Origin: Gemmiger sp. An87
GTDB lineage: Bacteria > Bacillota > Clostridia > Oscillospirales > Ruminococcaceae
Reading direction: 5' to 3'
NCBI RefSeq assembly: GCF_002159185.1
Contig: NZ_NFHD01000017.1
Coordinates: forward strand, 1 to 64,000
DNA: 64,000 nucleotides
The notes under the pieces are model-generated. The model was not told the DNA's origin. It did no database searches and saw nothing but the letters and a program-made list of their open reading frames with translations. Position 1 is the first letter of the stretch, and each line of letters begins with the position of its first letter. The position numbers and the translations under genes are program-made. Shown piece by piece: positions 49,261 through 57,498 of the stretch.

Positions 49261-50597
49261 ACACCATGCCCTTTCCTGATATTCCGCGGCTTTACACCGC
49301 CATCGCGGAGTGGCTGGCCTGTATGGTTTATATTACCCAACTGCCGCTGCGCGTCCGGGACTGGCGGCTGGCGGGAATCAGCGGCGGTATGCTGGTGGCG
49401 CAATGCCTGTTTCTGGAGCTCACCGGCAATGCGCCGTTGTTTTTGTGGATTCCCTGCATGATCGTGGCCGTTGGCCTGATGCTGGCCCTGTTTTGTGCCT
49501 GCTGTAATCTTCCGGTGCTGGATGCCTGTTACCATTGCATGCGGGCCTTCCTGCTGGCGGAGTTTGCAGCGGCGCTGGAATGGCAGCTGTATTTTTACAC
49601 CCTGTTCCGGCTGGGCTGGCGCAGCAAGCTCTGGGAGCTGCTTTGCCTGGCGGTGATCTATGCGGCGGTGTTCGGTTTTATTTTCCTGCTGGAACGGCAC
49701 CGGAGGGAAGCTACCCGCCATTTCAAGGTTACCCCGCGTGAGACCGTCAGCGCCGCAGCCATCGGTCTGGCCGCGTTCCTGATGAGCAATCTCAGCTATG
49801 CCTACAGCAACACCCCCTTCAGCGGGGGCTTCGTGACCGACATCTTCAACACCCGCACCCTGATTGATTTGGGCGGTCTGGCGATTTTGTATGCCTATCA
49901 TGTGCAGCGGGGTGAGCTTCACATGCGCTATGAGCTGGAGTCCATCCAGAATGTGCTGCAAAATCAGTATGCGCAGTACCGGCAGTCCCGCGAGAGCATT
50001 GATGTGATCAACCGTAAATATCATGATCTGAAGCACCAGATCGCGGCCCTGCGGGCAGAGAGCGACCCGGAGCGCCGTGCCGCCTGGCTGGACGAGATGG
50101 AAGAGGACATCAAAACCTACGAGGCCCAGAACAAGACCGGAAATGCGGTTCTGGATACCGTGCTCACCAGCAAAAGCCTTTACTGCCAGAAGCATGGCAT
50201 CACCCTCACCTGTGTGGCAGATGGTACCCGCCTGGGCTTTATGAGTGTGATGGACATCTGCACCATCTTCGGCAATGCGCTGGACAACGCCATCGAGTGC
50301 GAATTACGCATCGCGGACAAGTCCAAGCGGCTGATTCACGTGACCGTAGCGGTGCAGAAGAGCTTTTTGCTGCTGCGCTTCGAGAATTATTATGAGGGTA
50401 CGCTGGAATTTGAGGGCGGTCTGCCGGTGACCACCAAAAAGGATAAGGCATACCATGGCTTTGGCATCAAGAGCATCCGCTATACGGCGGAAAAATATGG
50501 CGGCAGCGTGACCGTGGCCGCCAAAGACAATTGGTTTGAGATGAAGGTTCTGCTTCCGCTACCCAAAGAGGGGCAGCCCAAAGCGAAACCGGAGTAA
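49257..50597 (+). CDS. GHKL-type sensor histidine kinase (AgrC-like)
   Basis: Membrane sensor kinase of 446 residues. About six hydrophobic segments fill residues 1-225. The dimerisation region carries the phospho-acceptor His in NRKYHDLKHQIAALRAE (about residue 257), and the GHKL ATPase domain follows: FGNALDNAIEC (N box, about 338-348) and YHGFGIKSIRYTAEKYGG (G box). This is the AgrC/HATPase_c_5 type that pairs with LytTR regulators. The start is GTG 49257. No agrB or agrD gene is adjacent, so the signal is unknown. Confidence 0.92.
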   Translation: MNTMPFPDIPRLYTAIAEWLACMVYITQLPLRVRDWRLAGISGGMLVAQCLFLELTGNAPLFLWIPCMIVAVGLMLALFCACCNLPVLDACYHCMRAFLLAEFAAALEWQLYFYTLFRLGWRSKLWELLCLAVIYAAVFGFIFLLERHRREATRHFKVTPRETVSAAAIGLAAFLMSNLSYAYSNTPFSGGFVTDIFNTRTLIDLGGLAILYAYHVQRGELHMRYELESIQNVLQNQYAQYRQSRESIDVINRKYHDLKHQIAALRAESDPERRAAWLDEMEEDIKTYEAQNKTGNAVLDTVLTSKSLYCQKHGITLTCVADGTRLGFMSVMDICTIFGNALDNAIECELRIADKSKRLIHVTVAVQKSFLLLRFENYYEGTLEFEGGLPVTTKKDKAYHGFGIKSIRYTAEKYGGSVTVAAKDNWFEMKVLLPLPKEGQPKAKPE

Positions 50598-50606
50598 ATA
50601 GAACAT

Positions 50607-50653
50607 GGCCCGCGCAGTTTTCACAGTTCAGTGAAACTGCGCGGGCTGTTTTT
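50607..50653 (+). terminator. Terminator after the histidine kinase gene
   Basis: A 13-bp perfect stem (50608-50620 with 50634-50646) and TGTTTTT, starting 10 nt after the stop. Confidence 0.9.
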
Positions 50654-51019
50654 GTGTGATCTAACAAAATTGAAACGTTTTTGTAACTTGTCGAAGGCTA
50701 TTGGTGAATATGACGAAAACAGACGACGGACATTTGTGCGGAATCAATAAAGCCAAAATCCGTTTGTGCGCAAAAGCTGCGATTTGTGAAGAAGCCATGA
50801 AATTTGTAAAAAGGATGTGTTAAAATGCATCCAGAAAAACGGGCAGGGCCAAGAGATGGGGCCCGGCTTGTGAAATGACAGCGGCGTGATGAGCCCATGC
50901 GGTGCAAACAGGGAATGTACCGCGGCCGACGCGCCGGAAAGGAAGGTGGCTGCGCGCACAGGAAACAGCCTTTTGCAAAGGCGAGTACGCAAGCATTTAC
51001 ATTTTAAGGAGGAAACGAA
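50654..51019 (+). promoter_or_regulatory. Upstream region and long leader of the GH3 operon
   Basis: An extended -10 TGT-TAAAAT at 50818-50826 is the best promoter candidate; its -35 is weak. The leader of about 190 nt is GC-rich, with a hairpin GGGC...GCCC near 50848-50872. No riboswitch class and no reading frame are recognised. The A/T-rich part before 50818 holds nothing that I can name. Confidence 0.45.
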
Positions 51020-53962
51020 ATGCTGTCTATCAATATTGATGACGTCATCAAAGTTCTGGAATCGATGAAATATCATCTGATCGGATTTGGCGTTGTTCTG
51101 GTACTGGCGATCATTGCCATGATCGCTTGTATGAAACTGCCCAAGGCCAAGAAGGCTATGATTCGCTGCCAGGCCGGTCTGGCTATCCTGCTGGCCCTGG
51201 TCATTACCGTTAACCTGATCTGCTTTGGCCCCATGTTCACCGTGATCAACCTGGCTATGGGCGGCGGTTCCATCACCGAGGAAAGCATGGCGGAGGCCTA
51301 TGAGGTCAACACCGAGCTGGTGGGCGAGGGTGTTACTCTGCTGGAGAACAACGGTGCTCTGCCCCTGGCCAGCGGCTCCAATCTGAATGTGTTCGGCTGG
51401 GCTTCCACCGCTCCCGTTTACGGCGGCGTTGGTTCCGGTGCCCTGAACGACCAGTACGAAGTGACTGATCTGATCACCGGTCTGAAGAATGCCGGTCTGA
51501 ATGTGAACGAGGATTTGGTGAACTTCTACGAGACCTATCAGGCCGAGCGTCCCAGCGTTGGCATGTGGGCCCAGGATTGGACTCTGCCCGAGCCCAACGT
51601 GAATGCTTACACCGACGAGCTGATGAGCGGCGCCAAGGAATTCTCTGACACTGCTCTGGTCGTGATCTCCCGTCCCGGCGGTGAGAACGCCGATATGCCC
51701 ACCGATATGGTGTCTGTTGTGGACGGCAGCTGGCTCGAGCGAGATGCCATTACCGGCAACTCCTACTTCAACGGTGTTTATGACGACAGCCTGAATGAGG
51801 GCAATGACTGGGATGAAGGCGACCACTACCTGCAGCTGAGCAACCGCGAGGAAGAGATGCTGCAGATGGTCTGCGACAACTTTGATAAGGTGATCGTGCT
51901 GATCAACACCAACAACGCTATGGAGCTGGGTTTCCTGAAGGAGTACGGTGTTGACGCTGCGGTGTACGCTCCCTGCCCCGGCCAGAACGGCTTCAATGCA
52001 GTGGGCCAGGTGTTTACCGGTGAGGTGAATCCCTCCGGTAAGACCGTGGACACCTTTGTTTACGATCTGTTCAATACCCCCACTGCCAACAACTTTGGCC
52101 AGTTTACTTATGACAATATGGATGAGCATGCGGTGGTTACCACCAGCTTCTCCACCGGTGAGCAGAGCACTGCTCTGCCCAGCTTCGTGAACTATGTGGA
52201 AGGCATCTACGTGGGCTACAAGTTCTACGAGACTGCTGCGGCAGAAGGCCTGATCGACTACGACTCCACCGTTGTGTATCCCTTCGGCTACGGCCTGTCC
52301 TACACCACCTTCTCTCAGGAGATGGGTCCCATCACCGAGAGCGACGGTACCCTGAGCTTCGACGTGACCGTGACCAACACCGGCAGCGTGGCCGGCAAGA
52401 CCGTTGTGGAGGTTTACTACAATCCTCCCTACACCAACGGCGGCATCGAGAAGGCTTCCGCAAACCTGGTCGCCTTTGACAAGACCGAGATCCTGGAGCC
52501 CGGCGCTTCCGAGACTGTGACCATCAGCTTCAAGGCTGAGGATATGGCTTCCTACGACACCTACGGCGCTGCTGCCTACGTGCTGGAGGCCGGTGACTAC
52601 GTCATCAGCATCAACAGTGACTCTCACACCGTTCTGGACAGCGAAGTATACAATGTGCCCAGCACCATCGTGTACAGCGACGGCCGCAGTACCGACAAGA
52701 CCGCTCCCACCAACCAGTTTGAGAATGTGGAAGGCGACGTAACCTATCTGTCCCGCGCTGACGGTTTTGCCAACTACGCCGAGGCTACCGCTGCTCCTGC
52801 CAGCATGTCCATGTCCGAAGAGGATAAGGCTGCCTTCCTGAACAACGCGAACTACGATCCCAACAACTATAACAATCCCGACGATCAGATGCCCACCACC
52901 GGCGCCAAGAATGGCCTGCAGCTGGTCGACATGCGCGGCGTAGCTTACGACGACGCTCAGTGGGATACCTTCCTGGATCAGCTGACCGTATCGGAGATGA
53001 GCGAACTGATTGCTATGGGCGGTTTCCAGACCGCTCCTCTGGCCAGCATCGGTAAGGTTCAGACCTACGACTGTGATGGCCCCGCTTCCATCAACAATAA
53101 CTTCACCGGTCAGGGCTCCATCGGCTTCGCCGGTACCGTTCTGATGGCTTCCACCTGGAATACCGACACTGTTTACAAGTTCGGTTCCTCCATCGGCCGC
53201 ATGGCTGATGATCTGGATGTTTCCGGCTGGTATGCTCCCGCCATGAACATCCATCGTTCCGCCTTCAGCGGCCGTAACTTCGAGTACTACTCTGAGGACG
53301 GCGTGCTGAGCGGCAAGCTGGCTGCCCAGGCCATCCAGGGCGCTGAGGAGCATGGTGTGTATGCTTACATCAAGCACTACGCTCTGAACGACCAGGAGAC
53401 CAACCGTAACAGCATGCTGTGCACCTGGGCCAACGAGCAGTCTATCCGCGAAATTTACCTGAAGCCCTTCGAGCTCTCCGTGAAGGAAGGCGGCGCAGAT
53501 GCCGTAATGTCCTCCTTCAACTATGTGGGTACCGAGTGGGCCGGCGCCTCCAACGCCCTGTGCAACATTGTCCTGCGTGACGAGTGGGGCTTCGTGGGCA
53601 TGGTTCTGACCGACTACTTCGGCGTGTACGGTTACATGGACGCTGACCAGGCCATCCGCAACGGCACCGACTTCTGCCTGGTGAACTACCCCACCGAGAC
53701 CAACTACCTGACCGACACCACCAGCGCCACCGGCGTTCTGGCCGCCCGTCAGGCCTGCAAGAACATCCTGTACACCGTGGTGAACAGCCGCGCTTACATG
53801 GAAGAGAACCTGAACCCCGGTATGCCCGGCTGGCAGATCGCCGCCATCGCCATCGACGTTGTTCTGGCTGCGGTGCTGATCGTGCTGGAAGTGCGCACCA
53901 TCAAGGGCTACAGCCGCCGCAAGGCGCAGGAAGCCCAGGCTCAGGCCAACACCGAAGCGTAA
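51020..53962 (+). CDS. Circularly permuted, membrane-anchored GH3 glycoside hydrolase
   Basis: Glycosidase of 980 residues. Two hydrophobic helices at the N-terminus (about 20-38 and 52-72) and one near the C-terminus (about 943-963) should anchor it with the enzyme outside. The GH3 C-type alpha/beta domain comes first (about 95-420, GVTLLENNGALPLASGSN ... FPFGYGLSYT), then a fibronectin-III-like domain (about 430-560). The catalytic TIM-barrel domain is last (about 640-930: YDCDGPASINNNF, GRNFEYYSEDG, VLTDYFG with nucleophile Asp865). This reverses the usual order, as known for some ruminococcal beta-glucosidases. It is likely a beta-glucosidase or beta-xylosidase, specificity unknown. Confidence 0.9.
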   Translation: MLSINIDDVIKVLESMKYHLIGFGVVLVLAIIAMIACMKLPKAKKAMIRCQAGLAILLALVITVNLICFGPMFTVINLAMGGGSITEESMAEAYEVNTELVGEGVTLLENNGALPLASGSNLNVFGWASTAPVYGGVGSGALNDQYEVTDLITGLKNAGLNVNEDLVNFYETYQAERPSVGMWAQDWTLPEPNVNAYTDELMSGAKEFSDTALVVISRPGGENADMPTDMVSVVDGSWLERDAITGNSYFNGVYDDSLNEGNDWDEGDHYLQLSNREEEMLQMVCDNFDKVIVLINTNNAMELGFLKEYGVDAAVYAPCPGQNGFNAVGQVFTGEVNPSGKTVDTFVYDLFNTPTANNFGQFTYDNMDEHAVVTTSFSTGEQSTALPSFVNYVEGIYVGYKFYETAAAEGLIDYDSTVVYPFGYGLSYTTFSQEMGPITESDGTLSFDVTVTNTGSVAGKTVVEVYYNPPYTNGGIEKASANLVAFDKTEILEPGASETVTISFKAEDMASYDTYGAAAYVLEAGDYVISINSDSHTVLDSEVYNVPSTIVYSDGRSTDKTAPTNQFENVEGDVTYLSRADGFANYAEATAAPASMSMSEEDKAAFLNNANYDPNNYNNPDDQMPTTGAKNGLQLVDMRGVAYDDAQWDTFLDQLTVSEMSELIAMGGFQTAPLASIGKVQTYDCDGPASINNNFTGQGSIGFAGTVLMASTWNTDTVYKFGSSIGRMADDLDVSGWYAPAMNIHRSAFSGRNFEYYSEDGVLSGKLAAQAIQGAEEHGVYAYIKHYALNDQETNRNSMLCTWANEQSIREIYLKPFELSVKEGGADAVMSSFNYVGTEWAGASNALCNIVLRDEWGFVGMVLTDYFGVYGYMDADQAIRNGTDFCLVNYPTETNYLTDTTSATGVLAARQACKNILYTVVNSRAYMEENLNPGMPGWQIAAIAIDVVLAAVLIVLEVRTIKGYSRRKAQEAQAQANTEA

Positions 53963-54016
53963 TGCTTTCCAAGCTTCCTTCGAAGCACAATAACCGGTAA
54001 CTGACCGGCCGTAATG

Positions 54017-54049
54017 CCGGGGCCCCGTGTAAATCATGCGGGGCCCCGG
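54017..54049 (+). other. Strong GC hairpin between the two GH3 genes
   Basis: An 11-bp perfect GC stem (54017-54027 with 54039-54049) without a T-run. It lies in a 196-bp gap and is more likely an mRNA stability or processing element than a terminator. Confidence 0.5.
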
Positions 54050-54158
54050 TCATGGCCGGCTCCCAGAGAGCGGTTTTGCCTGAAACCGTTTTGTGGGAAC
54101 CAGCCAATGGACCAACCACGCCCCAAGGCGGGCGCTAGAGAGCAAAGGAGTTAAGCCC

Positions 54159-56558
54159 ATGAAGTACAAAGATTTGATCGATCAGATGACTCTGGAGGAA
54201 AAGTGCAGTCTGTTGTCCGGCCGGGATGTGTGGACCACCCGTCCCATCGAGCGCTTGGGCATCCCCAGCATCTTTCTGTCCGACGGTCCCACCGGCGTTC
54301 GCAAGCAGATGGGCGCGGGCGATCACCTGGGCCTGAATGCCAGTGTACCCGCCACCTGCCTGCCCACCGCTGCCACCATGGCCAACAGCTGGAATCCGGA
54401 GCTGAGCCAGGAGGTGGGCCGTCTGGTGGGCGAAGAGGCCGCCAGCCTGGACGTGAACGTGCTGCTGGGCCCCGGCCTGAACATCAAGCGCAGCCCGTTG
54501 TGCGGCCGTAACTTCGAGTATTTCTCCGAAGATCCCTACCTGAGCGGCAAGATGGCCGCCGCCTTTGTGCGCGGCGTGCAGGAGAACGGCATCTCCGCCT
54601 GCCCCAAGCACTTCGCCGCCAACAGCCAGGAGCTGCGCCGTATGGCCAACGACAGCGTGATGGACGAGCGTACCTTCCGTGAAATCTACCTCACCGGCTT
54701 TGAGATTGCCGTAAAGGAAGGCCAGCCCAAGACCATCATGAGCGCCTATAACAAGATCAACGGCGTTTATGCCAACGAAAGCAAGCACCTCTTGCAGGAC
54801 GTTCTGGTGGACGACTGGGGCTACCAGGGTGCCGTTGTCACCGACTGGGGCGGCTCCAACGATCACGTGGAGGGCGTCCGCGTGGGCAGCCATCTGGAAA
54901 TGCCTGGCACCGGCGGCGACAGCGACCGCGAGCTGCTGGCCGCGGTCAAGGAAGGCCGCCTGAGCATGGAAATTCTGGACCAGCGCGTGGACGAGTTCCT
55001 GCGCCTGGTGTTCTCCACCATCAACGCACCTGCTGCCGGCAAAGAGTTTGACAAGGAAGGCCATCATCAGCTGGCTGCCCATGCCGCCGAGGAGACTGTG
55101 GTGCTGCTGAAAAATGAGGACGATATCCTGCCTCTGGCCGAGGGCACCAAGGTAGCCGTGATCGGCGAATTTGCCCAGAAGCCCCGTTACCAGGGCGCAG
55201 GCTCCAGCCTGGTGAACCCCACCAAGCTGGATACCGCCAATGAGCTGCTGGCGGGCATGCCGCTGCAGTCTGTGGGCTATGCCCAGGGCTACCAGCGCAA
55301 CAACAAGCACGACGATGCCCTGAAGATGGAGGCCGTTGAGCTGGCCAAGAAGGCAGACGTGGTTCTGCTGTATGTGGGCCTGCCTGAGATCAGCGAGACC
55401 GAGGGTCTGGACCGGGATCACATGCGGATGCCGGAAAACCAGGTGGAGCTGCTGGAGGCCGTGGCCGAGGTAAACCCCAATCTGGTTGTGGTTATGGCTG
55501 CGGGCAGCCCGGTGGAGATGCCCTGGCTGGATCGCTGCAAGGCTCTGGTCCATGGTTACCTGGGCGGCCAGGCGGGCGCGGGCGCTGTGCTGCGTGTGAT
55601 CACCGGCCAGGTGAACCCCAGCGCCAAGCTGGCCGAGAGCTACCCCATGACCTGTGAGGAAAACCCCTCCAGCCCCTACTACCCGGGCCTGGAGCGCACC
55701 AGTGAATACCGCGAGGGCCTGTATGTGGGCTATCGCTACTACGAGACCGCCGGTGTGCCGGTGCGGTTCCCCTTCGGCTTCGGCCTGTCCTACACCACCT
55801 TCGAATACAGTGATCTGAAGGTGAGTGAGAAGGAGGTAACCTTCACCCTGACCAATACCGGCAAGCGGGATGGCGCCGAGGTGGCCCAGCTGTATGTGGG
55901 CTGCAAGGATGGCAAGGTGTTCCGCCCTGCCAAGGAGCTGAAGGGCTTCGCCAAGGTCTTCCTGAAGGCAGGCGAGAGCAAAACCGTTACCATCCAGCTG
56001 GACGACAAGTCCTTCCGCTACTTTGATGTGAAGACCGACTCCTGGCAGGTGGAGGGCGGCGTATACCAGCTGATGGTGGGCGCCAGCGTGGCTGACATCC
56101 GCCTGGAGGGTGAGGTCACTGTACAGGGTACCGGCGCTGCCTGCCCCTACGATCCCGCTCAGCTGGAGTGCTACTACACCGGCAAGATCAGCCAGGTGTC
56201 CGACGCACAGTTCGAGGCTCTGCTGGGTCATCCCATTCCGGAATCCGGCTGGGACGCCAGCGGCCTGCTGGGCATGAACGATGCCATCTGCCAGATGTAT
56301 TATGCCAAGAGCCCGCTGGCCCGTCTGGTCTACAAGATCCTGACCCATCTGAAGGACAAGAGCATTGCCAAGGGTGAGCCGGACCTGAACATCCTGTTCA
56401 TCTACAACATGCCCTTCCGCGGCATTGCCAAGATGACCGGCGGCGCGGTGACCATGGATATGGCCCGCTGCATGGTGACCATGGTGAACGGCCACTTCTT
56501 CAAGGGCCTGGGCGGTTTGATCAAGGCTTTCTTTGCCGGCCGCAAGGCACAGAAGTAA
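54159..56558 (+). CDS. Beta-glucosidase-type GH3 glycoside hydrolase
   Basis: Cytoplasmic (no signal peptide) GH3 enzyme of 799 residues in the normal order. The TIM barrel (about 1-290) has FLSDGPTGVRKQMG, GRNFEYFSEDPYLSG, KHFAANSQE and the nucleophile in VVTDWGG (Asp229). The alpha/beta sandwich spans about 310-520, and the fibronectin-III-like domain about 560-650 (TNTGKRDGAEVAQLYVG). A further 130 helical residues (about 665-799, AQFEALLGHPIPESGW onward) form an extra C-terminal module seen in a subset of clostridial GH3. ATG 54159 follows AAAGGAG. It probably hydrolyses beta-glucosides taken up by the cell. Confidence 0.93.
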   Translation: MKYKDLIDQMTLEEKCSLLSGRDVWTTRPIERLGIPSIFLSDGPTGVRKQMGAGDHLGLNASVPATCLPTAATMANSWNPELSQEVGRLVGEEAASLDVNVLLGPGLNIKRSPLCGRNFEYFSEDPYLSGKMAAAFVRGVQENGISACPKHFAANSQELRRMANDSVMDERTFREIYLTGFEIAVKEGQPKTIMSAYNKINGVYANESKHLLQDVLVDDWGYQGAVVTDWGGSNDHVEGVRVGSHLEMPGTGGDSDRELLAAVKEGRLSMEILDQRVDEFLRLVFSTINAPAAGKEFDKEGHHQLAAHAAEETVVLLKNEDDILPLAEGTKVAVIGEFAQKPRYQGAGSSLVNPTKLDTANELLAGMPLQSVGYAQGYQRNNKHDDALKMEAVELAKKADVVLLYVGLPEISETEGLDRDHMRMPENQVELLEAVAEVNPNLVVVMAAGSPVEMPWLDRCKALVHGYLGGQAGAGAVLRVITGQVNPSAKLAESYPMTCEENPSSPYYPGLERTSEYREGLYVGYRYYETAGVPVRFPFGFGLSYTTFEYSDLKVSEKEVTFTLTNTGKRDGAEVAQLYVGCKDGKVFRPAKELKGFAKVFLKAGESKTVTIQLDDKSFRYFDVKTDSWQVEGGVYQLMVGASVADIRLEGEVTVQGTGAACPYDPAQLECYYTGKISQVSDAQFEALLGHPIPESGWDASGLLGMNDAICQMYYAKSPLARLVYKILTHLKDKSIAKGEPDLNILFIYNMPFRGIAKMTGGAVTMDMARCMVTMVNGHFFKGLGGLIKAFFAGRKAQK

Positions 56559-56607
56559 AACGGAGCAGACCAGTGACGTCTGATAAAATTGAGGGGGATA
56601 TAGATAA

Positions 56608-57171
56608 ATGAATTTCTGGAACAACTTTGCCGCCAAGCATCCGGCGGCAGCCAAGTGGGTCCGCGAGGGCGGTCTGTTCGTGATCGTCAGCAACCTGATC
56701 ACCGTGTTCAAGTACCTGATGCTGCAGTTCCTGCCTGCCGCGTTCGCAGGTCTGGGCGATGCAAGCTTCGGTTGGCCCGGCATTCCGCTGACTTTGTTCG
56801 GCGAGACCTTCGAGTGGAACATTCTGGGCTATGACCAGGCGCACGGCGGCCTTGCCTACTTCTGCGCTTACATGGTTGCCATGGTGATCGGCGAGTGCAT
56901 CAACTTCCCCATCCAGCGCAACTTTGTGTTCCGTTCTCACGGCAAGCTGGGCCCGCAGATTGCCTGGTATCTGGTGGCGTTCTGCATCATTACCTGCATT
57001 GTGAACTCCATCAACTGCATCTGGGTGGCTGTGGCCGGTCTGCTGGTGCCGGACTTCATCTACAACATCGGCACCACCGTGCTGAACGGCGGCATCTCCA
57101 TGGTTGTCTTCTTCTTCGTCAACAAGATTATCTTCCCCTCTGCGGAAACCGAGGCCAGGAAGGCTGCCTGA
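56608..57171 (+). CDS. GtrA-like membrane protein
   Basis: Membrane protein of 187 residues with four main hydrophobic segments. The GtrA-family pattern ECINFPIQRNFVFRSHGK (about 98-115, NF-x-RxFVF) is clear. Family members help move lipid-linked sugars or take part in envelope glycan synthesis. It follows the GH3 gene by 50 nt and precedes the operon terminator, so it is probably cotranscribed. ATG 56608 follows GAGGGGGATATAGATAA. The sequence is slightly longer than minimal GtrA because of an enlarged first extracellular loop. Confidence 0.8.
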   Translation: MNFWNNFAAKHPAAAKWVREGGLFVIVSNLITVFKYLMLQFLPAAFAGLGDASFGWPGIPLTLFGETFEWNILGYDQAHGGLAYFCAYMVAMVIGECINFPIQRNFVFRSHGKLGPQIAWYLVAFCIITCIVNSINCIWVAVAGLLVPDFIYNIGTTVLNGGISMVVFFFVNKIIFPSAETEARKAA

Positions 57172-57203
57172 TCGGTTGTTGACGGGGATCATCCCGAAAC
57201 AGC

Positions 57204-57248
57204 AAAACGGCCTGCTCTGTGTACAAAGCGCGGAGCAGGCCGTTTTTT
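57204..57248 (+). terminator. Terminator of the GH3-gtrA operon
   Basis: A 14-bp perfect stem (57204-57217 with 57233-57246) followed by TTTTTT. Confidence 0.9.
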
Positions 57249-57324
57249 CGTTTGAAATACTGAGTTCGGGCCGCGGCAGGGAAGGGCAGCCGAAAAAAAT
57301 AAGCGGCGCATTTCTGGCAAATTA

Positions 57325-57353
57325 TTGACATGGACCCGCCGGGATGGTAAAAT
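57325..57353 (+). promoter_or_regulatory. purA promoter
   Basis: TTGACA (57325-57330), 17-bp spacer, TAAAAT (57348-57353). Confidence 0.8.
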
Positions 57354-57365
57354 TTTAAAGTGAAT

Positions 57366-57418
57366 AAAGACGTTCACAAAGCGCTGCAAAGGCAGATTGT
57401 GGGCGTCTTTGTTTGTGT
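57366..57418 (+). promoter_or_regulatory. Attenuator-like hairpin in the purA leader
   Basis: AAAGACG (57366-57372) pairs with CGTCTTT (57404-57410), extended by TTCACAA/TTGTGGG with two wobbles, giving about 14 pairs. A T-rich GTTTGTGTG follows. It begins only a few bases after the predicted start and about 85 nt before the purA ATG, so early termination is possible. No purine riboswitch motif was seen. Confidence 0.5.
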
Positions 57419-57498
57419 GAAAGGCTCGTCTGACTGCGCAGCTGCAAAGCGGTCAGGCTTTGAGGCAATCAGCCAAGGAACAAAGGAGCAAGGGATTT

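Noticed and set aside
50598-51019. AgrD-like peptide gene between the histidine kinase and the GH3 gene
   Set aside because: No short frame with a ribosome binding site and a Cys-containing AgrD-like core was found; the kinase operon ends in a strong terminator.
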